A stretch of DNA of 64,000 nucleotides, taken from NCBI RefSeq assembly GCF_000224145.3, contig NW_004190347.2:443685-507684 (forward strand). The letters are read 5' to 3'. This document shows positions 13,101-25,800 of this stretch, one piece after another; the first letter of the stretch is position 1, and every line of letters starts with the position of its first letter. The translations under genes were made by a program, and so were the position numbers. The notes under the pieces are model-generated. The model was not told the DNA's origin. It searched no databases and saw nothing but the letters and a program-made list of their open reading frames with translations. The DNA comes from Ciona intestinalis (Eukaryota > Chordata > Ascidiacea > Phlebobranchia > Cionidae).

Positions 13101-16100
13101 CTGGTTATTTCAGTGCAAAAAAAAATCCTCCATGCCCAAGTTCCATTATAATTAATAATCATGTTACTTACATCACAATAGGTGTTGTTGTGTCACTGTT
13201 GTTTCTTTCAACCGGATTTTTCCTATCTGCTCTCCACTCCCCCCCAGTGACCATGAATTCCACAGACATCTTAAACGACACATCGGGCTGTTTTAAATTT
13301 AAGTAAGTTTGTTTTAATATTAACTAAAGAAAAGTTGTGTATATATATATATATATATATATAGTAATTAATAAATCACATATAAGGTTTTAAAAATCCA
13401 TAAAATAACCGTAAACTAACTTTAATTAAATCCATGAATCGGTCCTTTAACACTTAATCACAAATTTTATATCTGTTGTTGTTGCCACACATGTATAAGT
13501 CTGGAAAAAGTCTCAAGCTTTTTTTCATTAACCATTAAACCGCCGATCATGTAAACCCCTATAGTAATGTTAGTAACTTTACGCACACTTTTGTTTCTAT
13601 TAGAATTTTACCTCAATTAAAATAAACGGCTCGTCTGTCCGCTAGGTGTAGCGACCTTGCTTATTTTCTTCCAACTAAATGTAAATATGTTTTTAACTGT
13701 AAGCGTGTTTAAACAACTGTTTTGTCACTATATCCCGTCTTTCGTTTTAAATATGTTCTAAATCTTCGCTACCGTAATCGAAGAGACAAATAAAAGTTAT
13801 TATTATTATAACTGTAATTTATAATTCTGGCTTTCAACATTTGTTAATTATTTATGTTGATGCTGCCGGGCGTATTAAAAATCTAAAGTATTTTTCTAGA
13901 ATTTTTTTTTGTTAGTAGATGTTATTTGTTACAATCAGGAACCAATAAATTTAATGAATTTGGAAACAATTTTTAAATATTTATATGTTGTTGCTGCCAG
14001 ACACTTTTATAAGTCCAAATGAATCTCTAGCAAATTTTTTGTTGTTGCGTCCCATCATTTGTTACAACTATTAACCTTTTCACCCCAGATCATGCGTTGG
14101 CTGCATGCAATCTACTGCATGTGGATATTGTTATACACAGTATGGGCAACCATGGAATGTAACGCAGGCCACTTGTTTACCAACTAATCCAGACAATACT
14201 CAGGTATTATGATGTATTTATCTTTCCCAACCCTGTTTTCATAGCGTGACGACTATGCTGTTGATTCCCTTCTCTTTGTTATTTTCAGGTACATCTCATT
14301 ATTGTATTATCGTAGTCATTATCGTAGTCAAAGAAATCAGATAAAAACTACTTTTTTCTTGATAGTTTTGTGTTTATACAAAAGAGCAAGTTAAAATTTA
14401 ATTAAACACGCGTTGTTTTCATTTCTTTTGTGTATTTAATTCCATTAAACTTGACACCTCATACCCTCATTATTACATCACAGTTATCATTGTTGGGTAA
14501 CTGTTCCACCAAACATGAAGGCTCCCCATACTTTGCATCTAACTACTGCCCTACTAAATACTCATGGATGGCGTTGGCAGGCATGATTCTGTATCTTGCC
14601 TTCTTTGCTCCAGGTAGTTAGAATATAAATCGATACAACTTATTAATATACATAGCGAGGCAACGACAGTCATTATAACATAGGTGTTATGTTTCATACA
14701 CCTATTGCCAGTCTAACGAGTTACCCATATGCAACTTATTTATCCTCGCATGGTGGACCAACGACAGTCATTATAACACAGGTGTTCTGTTTCATACACC
14801 TCGTGCCTGCTTATGAGTTACCACGTATGTAACTTATTTATCCTCGCATGGCGGGGCAACAACAGTCCCTATAACACGGGTGTTCTGTTTCATACACCTC
14901 GTGCCTGCTTACGCAGTACCACGTATGTAACTTTGTAGGTGATTGATTTCTGTATGGCTGACAATTTGGGCAACCCATTAGTGACCACTGGGTTGGAGAA
15001 ATCGTAGTGTCTTGAATGTTATGTGTTATAATATAATGCATTATCTGGTTACAGAGCTGTTTCAGATATGCTGCTACCATTACGGGCGTATGTGTCCTTG
15101 GGCAAGATACTCAATAGAATTTGTTGCTCATTGGTCACTAATGGGTTGTCCAAATTATCAGCCATACAATAAAACAACCACTCACAAAGTTACATACGTG
15201 GTAACTTGTAAGTGGACACGATGTGTATGGAAACCCGTGTTATAACGATTGTCATTACCCCGCCATGCAAGGATAAATAAGTTACATACATACGTGGTAA
15301 CTTGTAAGCGAGCACGAGGTGTATGGAACAGAACACCCGTGTTATAACATTCAGTTGCTACTAATACTTTGTCAAAAATAGGATAATCTAAAATTAACCC
15401 CATTAAAACCCCCCATATCCGCAGGTATGGGTCCAATGCCATGGACAATCAACTCTGAGATTTACCCACAATGGGCACGTAGTGCTGGTAATGCATTCAG
15501 TGCAGGAACTAACTGGGTGTTTAATGTTGTTGTGTCGCTGACATTCCTGGATGTGACGACTGCTCTTACTTATCAAGGTGAGACTTACATACAGTGTAAT
15601 AAGATTCTATATGGGTTCTACAGTGAGGCAGGCCATGGGACCTGGGATTTAGACCAGAGTTGGCCCATTACCCCAACATTGTATATGCACATTCCATTCT
15701 ATATGGGTGAGGTCCTACAGTGAGGTATGTCATGGGACCTGGGATTTAGACCAGAGTTGGCCCATTACCCCAACATTGTATATGCACATTCTATTCTATA
15801 TGGGTGAGGTTCTACAGTGAGGCACACCATGGAACCTGGGATTTAGGCCAGAGTTGGCCCATTACACCAACAATGTATATGTACATTCTATTCTATATGG
15901 GTGAGGTCCTACAGTGAGGCACGTCATGGAACCTGGGATTTACACCAGAGTTGGCCCATTACTCTAACATTGTATATGCACATTCCATTCTATATGGGTG
16001 AGGTCCTACAGTGAGGTATGTCATGGGACCTGGGATTTAGACCAGAGTTGGCCCATTACCCCAACATTGTATATGCACATTCTATTCTATATGGGTGAGG

Positions 16101-17041
16101 TTCTACAGTGAGGCACACCATGGAACCTGGGATTTAGGCCAGAGTTGGCCCATTACACCAACAATGTATATGTACATTCTATTCTATATGGGTGAGGTCC
16201 TACAGTGAGGCACGTCATGGAACCTGGGATTTACACCAGAGTTGGCCCATTACCCCAACATTGTATATGCACATTCTATTCTATATGGGTGAGGTCCTAC
16301 AGTGAGGCACGTCATGGAACCTGGGATTTAGACCAGAGTTGGCTCATTACCCCAACATTGTATTGCACATTCTATTCTATATGGGTGAGGTTACAGTGAG
16401 GCACACCATGGAACCTGGGATTTAGGCCAGAGTTGGCCCATTACACCAACAATGTATATGTACATTCTATTCTATATGGGTGAGGTCCTACAGTGAGGCA
16501 CGTCATGGAACCTGGGATTTAGACCAGAGTTGGCCCATTACCCTAACATTGTATATGCACATTCTATTCTATATGGGTGAGGTTCTACAGTGAGGCACGT
16601 CATGGAACCTGGGATTTAGACCAGAGTTGGCTTATTACCCTAACATTGTTGAGGTTCTATTCTATTGGGGCACGTTATGGGAGGCATGTCTATAGAAGTC
16701 TACGGTTTTATAACTCTTTGAATGTTCTTTGTTTACTACGAAATGGGACGAGAAAATTGAATAAAAAAGGTGTCCCACCTCCCCTCGCCTTACTGTATTT
16801 ATACAATGTTGTTGCTATTAAGTATTAAACACATCCACCAACCACAGGAGCTTTCTTATTATATGCTGGATTTGCGTTCTGCGGATTTATTTTCATTTTC
16901 CTCTTTCTTCCCGAAACGAAGGGAAAACCACTGGAAGAAGTTCAAGAACTCTTCCAAGCAGGGTGGCTTGTGCCGTGTAGGAAGGCTAATAATGGTGGGT
17001 GGTTTGTGTGGTGTGTTGGGGTTTTGCCGCTCCGGACATAA
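7170..17041 (+). CDS. SLC2A13: Proton/myo-inositol cotransporter-like sugar transporter (SLC2A13/HMIT type)
   Basis: This is a predicted 12-TM major facilitator of about 577 residues; human HMIT is somewhat longer. Exons read from GT-AG signals with matching phases: 7170-7226, 7605-7736, 8121-8316, 8904-9063, 9635-9761, 11249-11324, 11754-11862, 12442-12605, 13182-13302, 14089-14203, 14484-14613, 15425-15577, 16848-17041. Family motifs appear in order: [16 protein letters not shown] (exon 2), GRRK (exon 3), [16 protein letters not shown] (exon 4), LPESPRWL (exon 5), [16 protein letters not shown] (exons 7-8), [12 protein letters not shown] (exon 12) and [12 protein letters not shown] (exon 13). 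Exons 9-11 encode a long extracellular loop with CxxC and CGYC pairs, like the PSI module between TM9 and TM10 of animal HMIT and plant INT transporters. By homology it moves myo-inositol with protons across a membrane; the substrate is inferred. Introns carry many repeats, and exons 12-13 are repeated beyond the assembly gap. Confidence 0.9.
10799..11068. repeat. 55-bp tandem repeat, about five copies
   Basis: The string ATAAAACTCTGTGATAAG recurs at 10806, 10861, 10916, 10971 and 11026, an exact 55-bp period with almost no divergence. It lies in intron 5 of the transporter gene. The last two copies share a variant (CCCCTT for CCATTT), so the array grew stepwise. Confidence 0.95.
12726..12903. 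mobile_element. TIR MITE, subfamily A
   Basis: GAAGATGGGACACC at the left end pairs with GGTGTCCCATCTTCC at the right. It lies in intron 8 of the transporter gene. Confidence 0.85.
13338..13363. repeat. (TA)n microsatellite
   Basis: A simple TA run in intron 9 of the transporter gene. Similar runs lie near 8697-8722, 31232-31254 and 42501-42520, and an (AG)n run near 28774-28792. Confidence 0.95.
14650..14935. repeat. 98-bp family, three units
   Basis: Three head-to-tail copies of the 98-bp unit in intron 11 of the transporter, marked by ATTTATCCTCGCATGG, GTTATAACAC and CATACACCT. A SINE-like segment in reverse orientation follows (GACCACTGGGTTGGAG). Confidence 0.88.
15602..16665. repeat. 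97-bp tandem array with higher-order structure
   Basis: TGGGTGAGGT recurs at 15704, 15801, 15898, 15995 and 16092, an exact 97-bp period, for about eleven units in intron 12 of the transporter. Monomers fall into types told apart by TATGTCATGGGA, CACACCATGGAA and CACGTCATGGAA. These repeat in that order, giving a 291-bp three-unit block. The array ends at a truncated TIR MITE near 16685-16800. Confidence 0.93.
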
Positions 17042-17384
17042 TGTGTCTATCATGGACTTTTTTGTCCGTAACAAAAATTTTAACTACTAGAACGCTGTTC
17101 TGATTATTTTAAAGTAATTTTAAGTGCCATGACACAGTGTAGTGCTTGCTTTTAGTAATGATGATAACAGTTTGAAGCTCAACCCTGCTACCATTGTGGA
17201 CGTATGTGTCCTTGGGCAAAACACTTAACAGCAATGGTCCAACCCAAAAAATGTATGGTCCAACCCCAAAAATGTATAAATAAATTTTAATGTGAATTAT
17301 GAAACAGAACACACGTGTTACTGTCGTTGTCCTGCCACGCGAGGATAAATAAGTTGCATTCGTTCAACAGCCAATTATTCCCAG

Positions 17385-17434
17385 NNNNNNNNNNNNNNNN
17401 NNNNNNNNNNNNNNNNNNNNNNNNNNNNNNNNNN
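17385..17434. other. Assembly gap (50 N)
   Basis: A run of exactly 50 undefined bases, a nominal gap size. Its two flanks overlap in content rather than continuing one another. Confidence 0.99.
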
Positions 17435-17464
17435 TAACCCCATTTAAACCCCCCATATCCGCAG

Positions 17465-18349
17465 GTATGGGTCCAATGCCATGGACAATCAACTCTGAGA
17501 TATACCCACAATGGGCACGTAGTGCTGGTAATGCATTCAGTGCAGGGACTAACTGGGTGTTTAATGTTGTTGTGTCGCTGACATTCCTGGATGTGACGAC
17601 TGCTCTTACTTATCAAGGTGAGACTTACATATAGTGTAATAAGATTCTATATGGGTGAGGTCCTACAGTGAGGCACGTCATGGGACCTGGGATTTAGACC
17701 AGATGTTGGCCCATTACCCCAACATTGTATATGCGCATTCTATTCTATATGGGTCAGGTCCTACAGTGAGGCATGCCATGGGACCTGGGATTTGGACCAG
17801 AGTTGGCTCATTACCCCAACATTGTATATGCGCATTCTATTCTATATGGGTGAGGTCCTACAGTGAGGCACGCCATGGGACCTGGGATTTAGACCAGAGT
17901 TGGCCCTTTACCCCAACATTGTATATGCACATTCTATTTTATATGGGTGAGGTCCTACAGTGAGGCAGGTCATGGAACCTGGGATTTAGACCAGAGTTGG
18001 CACATTACTCTAACATTGTTGAGGTCCTACAGTGGGGCACGTTATGGGACCTGTCTATAGAAGTCTACAGTTTTATAACTCTTTGAATGTTCTTTGTTTA
18101 CTACGAAATGGGACAAGAAAATTGAATAAAAAAGGTCCTCCCCCCGCCTTACTGTATTTATACAATGTTGTTGCTATTAAATAGTAAACACATCCACCAA
18201 CCACAGGAGCTTTCTTATTATATGCTGGATTTGCGTTCTGCGGATTTATTTTCATTTTCCTCTTTCTTCCCGAAACGAAGGGAAAACCACTGGAAGAAGT
18301 TCAAGAACTCTTCCAAGCAGGGTGGCTTGTGCCGTGTAGGAATGGCTAA
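17465..18349 (+). other. SLC2A13: Second copy of SLC2A13-like exons 12-13 (probable alternative haplotype)
   Basis: 17465-17617 matches exon 12 almost base for base, and 18207-18349 matches exon 13. The intron between them has the same 97-bp repeats but about seven fewer units. The last exon differs after the shared GWLVPCR residues: here it stops after two more codons, while the first copy runs 16 more codons. The flanks also match: 17435 onward equals 15395 onward, and the sequence ending at the gap (17384) equals that ending at 18724. Two allelic contigs placed in series explain this better than a real exon duplication. Confidence 0.8.
17645..18040. repeat. 97-bp tandem array, short allele
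   Basis: About four units of the same 97-bp monomer in the second copy of intron 12. The units are more alike than those in the longer copy. The same MITE remnant follows at about 18050-18160. Confidence 0.9.
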
Positions 18350-18724
18350 TCAATGGTGGTGTGATTTGTGTAATGTGTTGGGGTTTTGCCGTTCCGGACA
18401 TAATGTGTCTATCATGGACTTTTTTGTCCATAACAAAAATTTTAACTACCAAAACGCTGTTCTGATTATTTTAAAGTAATTTTAAGTGCCATGACACAGT
18501 GGTTAGTGCTTGCTTTTAGTAATGATGATAACAGTTTGAGGCTCAACGCTGCTACCATTGTGGACGTATGTGTCCTTCGGCAAAACACTTAACAGCACCT
18601 AAAAAATGTATAAATAATTTTTAACGTGAAATATGAAACAGAACACACGTGTTATAATGACTGTCGTTGTCCTGCCACGCGAGGATAAATAAGTTGCATT
18701 CGTTCAACAGCCAATTATTCCCAG

Positions 18725-19848
18725 TTAAATTTCTCCACAGAATACCGAGTGATTTTAAATCAGCAATCTGACCAAGAAGAATCAAATGAAAATACTCTTT
18801 TTATCAAATAACCTTTTACCTAGCATAGGCGATGTGCAATATATTATATGTATGCAATATATATATATAGGTGTCTTTGGTGATAATAGAGTAGGGTGGG
18901 GGGAGATGAGACACCTTTTCATTCTATTTTCTCGTCCCTTATGGTAGTAAACAAAGAACATTCAAAGAATTATAAAACCGTACCCTCACGACTTCCATAT
19001 ACCGTTGTTAATTGTTAAAACACGATCAGGATATTTAAATATTATGTGCAAAGGTGTCCCGTATTCCCCCACCCTACCACATATATAACGCTTTTGTACA
19101 ATCTAGACAGTGTTTGTTACTTACAGCGTACTAACTTTTTCAGTTTTGCTATGTACTATGATTGAAACAACTTTGTTTATACTTCTTTGATTATTCAATT
19201 TAGTTGGGAAAATATTTAGAAATTTGGCTAAAAAGAGAAATGTAAAGGGTAAATAAGTACGAGGTCCTACAGCGTGGCATATCATGGGGCCAGAGTTGGC
19301 CCATTACCCCAACACCCAGGCTGCTCCAACCCATTAGTGACCACAGGGTTGGAGCAATGTCCGTTGTGGTACAGCAGACGAAATGTTGGTTGGTAAAACA
19401 ATCTAAATAAAATCGATGTTATTTTTTTAACCAATTCTTTAAGAAAATTGTAAACTTGTCTTTTTAAAATATCTCGTATTTTTGATGCCTTGTCCTTTTA
19501 CAGTTTAACAATTTCACTGAATATTATGTCTTGATATTTCTAAAACTACTACTATCTTTATGAAAACAGTTTACGCTTGCTGGATATTTGTTTTGTTTAC
19601 CAGTTTTTACCAAAACTGATGCGTCAATTCAGTTATTTTTAATGATTTAACTATTCATTATATCTCATCTTAAGAACATGCATTTGGTCGGCGTTAAAAG
19701 ATACCTAAAGTTGCTATTATCGGGTTAACTGTTTTGGACGTCAGTTTCAATCTTAAATACGTGCATTGTTAGCCGGCGCCAAAACTGTAACAGTGTAACC
19801 CATTATCGTAAAGTTAACACTGCAATAATTGCATGACATGTTTCATTG
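18725..19848. other. Intergenic region between transporter and UTP20
   Basis: It contains the MITE at 18891-19078, a 97-bp family fragment near 19258-19315 and otherwise AT-rich unique sequence. No coding signal seen. Confidence 0.6.
18891..19078. mobile_element. TIR MITE, subfamily A
   Basis: The left end GTAGGGTGGGGGGAGATG pairs with CCCCCACCCTAC at the right. It is intergenic, between the transporter copies and UTP20. Confidence 0.87.
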
Positions 19849-19854
19849 TTTATT
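19849..19854 (-). terminator. Polyadenylation signal AATAAA for UTP20
   Basis: AATAAA on the minus strand lies 31 bases past the UTP20 stop codon. Position and strand fit; cleavage is not shown. Confidence 0.55.
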
Positions 19855-19884
19855 TATATGCCAAAATTAGACAATCAGCGATTA

Positions 19885-22800
19885 TTATTTCTTTGCCTTT
19901 TTCGATTTCTGTAGCCCGTACTCCGGTCGCAGGCGAGCGATTTTCCTTTTTCTCTGCTCTTTAGTTCTCTCTTGTTTCCGAAGTTTAAACAACGCTGCCT
20001 TCTTCGGGTCCGATACAAGTTGTACAGCTCTCTCCTTTTTCCTCTCCATCTTTTTATGATTAATCTTCTTGACGACTTTTAAATAAACTGAAGTAAAGTC
20101 CGTAAAGATTGAGTTTTGTTTTATCACCTCTAACACCTCAGTTGCAAGCTCCTGCAGTTTCGTGACCGCCTCGATTTCCTGTTCTCCATGTGTAGCGCTC
20201 GCGTTAATACACCTATGTACCATGTCCAGTAGAAATTGCAGACAGTGAATGTTGTTTTTAAAAGTCATTGAAAACGCGGCGCAAAATTTGAGTGTGGCCG
20301 TTCTTTTAGCTGAAACTTTTGGATTGTTTGATTGCTCAGATTTCGTCACATTCTGTAGTTGTCGTAGAAGCCAAATAATGTCCGGATGTAAAAGATCACC
20401 TCCTTGCGCCTCCATAGCTTGCAGAACCCTCACAAGGAACAGAAGATCTTTAATAAGTTGCTCAGCCAAATGGTCGCCTAATATTTCGTTGTGAAATTGC
20501 GAACATAATTTTTTCACCAGCGCCGATATTTTATTTTCTAAGTTACATGTCAGGTAGGAGTTGTAACCTTTATGTGCCACAAGCTCCTCAGGTTGCCACT
20601 GCGAGAATACAGTTCCCAATATTTGGTCCGATACCAAACGTATCCAAGCGTGTGGGTGGGTGGCCAGTGTTTCCACATTTTCAAGTATTTTCTGCAGTGT
20701 TGCCTGCCATTTTTCACCCCTGCAAATACCACAGTGTTGCAGAATTCTTAGGAATGCTGTCATGTGGAAGAACAAGTTGTGATCTTTCCGTTGGATGTTG
20801 GGGTCTGGAATATAAATGTTGTGTCAGAATAAATGTAAAATGTGGGTAAATATAAGAGAAATAACCTCTCAACAGTGAGTATTAGGTGTGTGAAACCATG
20901 TATAGTGTAAAAGTGTTGCAGTAACTAAAAAAGTTTCAAGTAAAAAATATAGTTAGGAGTGAACAGGTAAAATTATATAACTATCAGGGTTAAAGTTGGT
21001 TGGAAAATATGAATTATCATCAGGTTTAATTTAAAGTGAAAAGGTGTTAGATATATTTCATACATTAAACCCCTGTTGGTATTAAGCATTGAACCCGATA
21101 TCCTTTGGTCAAGCGAAACTACACCCCATATAATAACCCCATCACCCCCATCATCGTTACCATCATCATTCATTCCATGCTCGATGCAACGATTCACGAG
21201 GGGTAGAATATCCTCTAGGTGGCGCTGTAGATCCCCTTCCTCAACTTCAGCGAATATTGAAACGAGGAGAGAAGCAAGTCGCGGTTGGGTGGAGTTGTCT
21301 AGTGAGGCGTACCTGGAGGGGGGGTTTAGGATAAGTTATACAGAAAACATATGGGTAACAAGACGACTGTAGGTGATGTTCTATGTTTTATGTATAGGTG
21401 CCTGGGGTTGGGGGGTTAAGAAAGGATAAGTTGTATGCTAAACATAGGCGTATATTTAAATATACTATTGGTGGGGTTTGTTGTGTTATATGATAACTTA
21501 GATACATAAATAAACTAAATATAAGTGACAGAAAATCCAAAGTGAATAGCCGTGAGGAAGAAAACTATTTTCTCAATAAAAAAAATTTCTTTTAATTTAA
21601 TCCAACAACAAAAAAATGGGAAAAGGCTACTTGTTTTGGTTCACAGGGCTTCCTGTATATACATTATCTATTGTTTAAAATCATAAATTGTATCTATTAT
21701 ACCATCAACACTCACCATTGAGATACGAATGAAAACAGTTGATCCTTCAAGTCAGAACCCAACCTTCTCAGCAGCATCTTGATAACGTTAGCTGCCATCC
21801 TTCTACAGGTCTGTGTTTCGTCTAACAGCAGAGATGAAGTTGAAATAAAGATGATTTGTGCGTGATCCTTAACTTGTGTGTCCGGGAAGTTGGTTAGAAC
21901 AGATGACACAAGCTCCAACGCAGAAGCACGCCCGTCCTCGTACTCATAAGTTAACTGTGCGAGCATAAACTCGAGGTTCGAGTTTATTTTACGCGCAATT
22001 AGCGGGTAATTCATCAGGAAATGGAAATATAAACCACGAGCTTGATTCCTTGATGATTGGCCATGAGATTGAATGGCGATGCTTCGAACTTTATTTATAA
22101 CCTCAGCAACTTCTTTGCATTGCAATCCTTTCTTCAAGATTGACTTAATTAAATCAAAAGCGTGGCTTTGTCGTTGAGTGTCGTATAAATCTTCCTCAGC
22201 GTAAGTTAACAAGACTAGCAGCTGGTCTTTACTTAGTTGGTCTCCATACTCAGATGAGCAAAGCACGCTTAAGCACTTGAAACTGACAGCTGCGGTTTCT
22301 TGATTTCCTGATCCCTTGGTGTGGTCGCGTAATATTTTAAACAGATCCACAGTCAGTTTGGGGCAGTTATCTTTCAAAGCAGGGAGATCCGTTCTAAGCA
22401 GCTTGGTTACGCATCTGATTGAGTCCACCACAGTTTGCTGGTGAGCTGAATTTAGACACGATGTTATGTGCGTGACCAAGGGGTCCAACATCTGTAGATG
22501 CTCTTGCTCCGTTACCGTGACGATTTGTCTCTTCATTGAAAGATGAAGAAGCTGGAGTGAGAACTCAACCAAAAGATGAAGATTACTCTTTGACATCTTT
22601 GGAGGAGCCTTCTTCCCGAGCCTCTCCGGCTCAGGTGAGAGCAGGAGGCAAGATGGAGGACGCTGTCCCGGTTTTGTCGATTTCTCTTCAACATTTTCCT
22701 TCTTTTTTTCCGGAAATAAAACCGAGATATTTTCTGTCAGCAAAGCGTGCATGAGGGTCAACAAATCCAGGGGTTCGAAAGTTTTATTCTCGAGCAATCC

Positions 22801-25800
22801 AAACCCAATGTCGGTCAGAACATCTTTAATGACTTTTTTTACACCATGGATGTTGGTTTCTTCCATCACAACTTTAAGAGGTTGAAGCACGCTGGTTAAA
22901 CAAGTCTTACTGATAAACTTAACAAGGATTTTATAAGCAGGGTAAGCCTTACTCCTGCCTCGCGCTTCTGGTATTTTAATCCGAAGTTTTTCAACCTTTT
23001 TCTCGGCTGCCGTCTCCCCAAATAAATCTGCGTTTAAAATTTCGAGAATCATCGCCAAGCTTGAATCGAGGTCTCCAACTTTGAATGTTGTTTCCATAGA
23101 AGAGAATATGGAGTTTATAACATGGACAAGGACATGTCTTTGATAACCACGTGTGAGACCTGATTTGAGCTCCTTTACTACTAAATACATGTAGGAAGTC
23201 CCAAGAGATTGTAAAATATTGATGACAGTCTGACACGCAATGATTCTGATATCGTGTAACTTATGTCGTAAAAACCCCACAACTTTAAGGACAACTCCTG
23301 GCAGCTGAGACTTCAAAGTAGAGATCGGCATCTTTTTTAAGATGGCAACGATGGCAACAGCTAGTGGGATCTTCTTACAACACTTATCAATGTCACTTTT
23401 AGCATTGGAAAGTTTATGTTCATCAGCCTCATCTTTGGTTGAGAGAATCATCCGTAATTTTGGGATCAATTTACCCGTAACGTCTGCCAAGATATTCTGA
23501 GCTTCCTCGAATGTTAAATCCCTCTTTGTGGAAGTTTCATTTTCAACAACAATCATTTCATCTTCAACAATATTATTTTCTGCTTCAATTTTTGCCTGAA
23601 TTTTTTTCGTCTTTAATTTCAAGATTTTTTCATCCTTTCGTGAAGATTCATCAACAATCATAATTTCTTCACCGTCCTCATCATCTTCTGCTCCCAAATC
23701 CTCCTGAGAGATATCTTTGATCTCTGGGAAGTCGACTGTACCCCTCTCCTCAAACATTAGCTCCTTCTTCGTAAATTTCGAAAGATCGAACGGAAATACT
23801 TGTAGCACCCCACACACAACTTCGATGGCTGCTTTATGGCGATCCAAGCTCCAGATATTTTGCAGCAAAAACTTCTTATATTGCACCCATGGCATAATGC
23901 GGGTGCAACTTTTGATAACATCAATGCAAGATTCGTGCAGGTAAGCAAGTTTTGTTAAGTCCTTGGTATATAAGGTCTGGGTTGCCAGTGGTAGAAGAAA
24001 ACTCGCAGCCGTAGAGTAAGATATAGGACTTAAATAAAGGACATTATCTTTTACAACAACTTCCATTCTTTCTTCTTCCGAACTTTTTGCTTCCCAAATT
24101 TCCGGACATAAAATTTTCGCTATTTTTCTGAAAGCTCTGGCCCTTCTGTGCGTTTGTATGTGGCGAACATTCTCAAAGAAATCATCTTCGGGGTTGGTGA
24201 GGTTGGATAACACTGATAAACCAGATAGTAGAGGCTCATCAGGAAAAGTCTTAACTAATGTGGATAAAAGTTGAACAGATTCGTGCCGACACCCTTCGTC
24301 TGGTGATTTTAAACCACTTTGCACAGAAGGGAGAAGAAAGTCCTTGATAACTGCTTTGTAAATTACTTTGAAGTCTTCTCTATCTTTTGCCGCTTTTACT
24401 TTATGTATAACAAGCGTTAGAGCCCTGGACACACTTTCTCTCAGTGAGATATCAGAATACAAATGTAGCATGGTATGGAGGCAACAATGTAATACTGGAA
24501 TAAACTTTAAGCAATTGTCCTGGAACAAGAAATCTGAGTCTTTGTTTAATTTATCACAAACATCATTAAATGCAGTCAGCCTAGCGTCAAAATTCATTTC
24601 TTCAATAAATCGTTTGTCCCATGCGTTTAGTCGAGTTACTATGTCAGAAGTCCATTGGAACTGAGAGTCAGACTTGCATGCAGCTTTGAGTACAGTCACC
24701 AACCAAATGCGAGTTTCTCTGTCTGATATTTTAGAAAATAGCTTAGATAACTTAGGAAGTAGACTTGTGCCCTGTATAACATGTGAGAGCGTCTCAAGAG
24801 CTGGAATGACGGACTTTTCTGTCGTTTTTGAAGACACCGAACTGACATGACTCAACAGAATTTCACTTAGTTGTGAAAGTAAAGATTTATCTGCAATATT
24901 TTCGCTGAGCAGCGATAACAGTTTAAGTTGTTTCGGAGTGACAAGCAATCCTTTTTTACTTTTCCTCATTTTTTCAATAAAGAAATCAACAATAGGTTTC
25001 ATATGTGGTTGTAGGACTAATATACCAAGTTCAAGCCTTGTTTCGATCTTTGCTTTTGCGTTGAACAACAAACCACCAACAGATTGAAGTCCGAGTTGAA
25101 TTTGTTGCGATATATGATCTCTATCTTTCTCCATTTCTTCCTCGTCGCTGAACAAAACATCGTTTAAGATATCGAGTATAAAGGTGGACACATTCGCGCT
25201 TGTTTTGTCCGAGTTTAGTGTCTCCACCACCACAGATATTGGAGTAACATTACCATCATGGCCCCCAACCCTTGCTAGCCATGGTAGGAACCTGAGGTTT
25301 GTCGCAAAGACTTTGAACAACTTTAACATCACAGTTGGGTGCCCCGAAGACTCGTAATTAAGTTTATGCAAATCACACCAAATGTTTGCATCAAAAATTT
25401 CATCAATTTGACTCCCAAGCATTGGTGCTTCATCTGGCCATGCAGTTAGAAGAGTTATAAGACACTCCTGGACTTGCTTCTTTATACTTTTCAATGGAGT
25501 TATAAACTTTGGGTTAATCAGTTGATTTTCATCATTATCATTAGTAGATTGCGTTAAATGCAAAGTGTTTAACTTCACAATATAGAGCAGGATTCTCAAT
25601 ATCAGTGAATATGATTTTAAGGGTAGTTGCTTGTTCAGTTTGTTGAGCAGCATCTGTAAAGTGTTCACTACACCTAACTGCCTTGCTAGAGGAACCACTT
25701 GTCTTGTTCCAACATCTTCTTCAACAATTTCCATCACATTTTTATCACTTTGCGCGACGGCTTTATACGGTTCCACAATCAAGTAAATAAAATCCTCCAA

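Noticed and set aside
15427-15723. 98-residue frame read as one exon
   Set aside because: Only the part to 15577 is coding (exon 12); the rest is intron and repeat beyond a GTGAGA donor.
17655-17963. 102-residue open frame
   Set aside because: It is translation of the 97-bp repeat array and repeats the same peptide in shifted frames.
15425-18349. Mutually exclusive duplicated exons in the transporter
   Set aside because: Flanks on both sides of the N run match each other and introns are near-identical, so unmerged haplotypes fit better than functional duplication.
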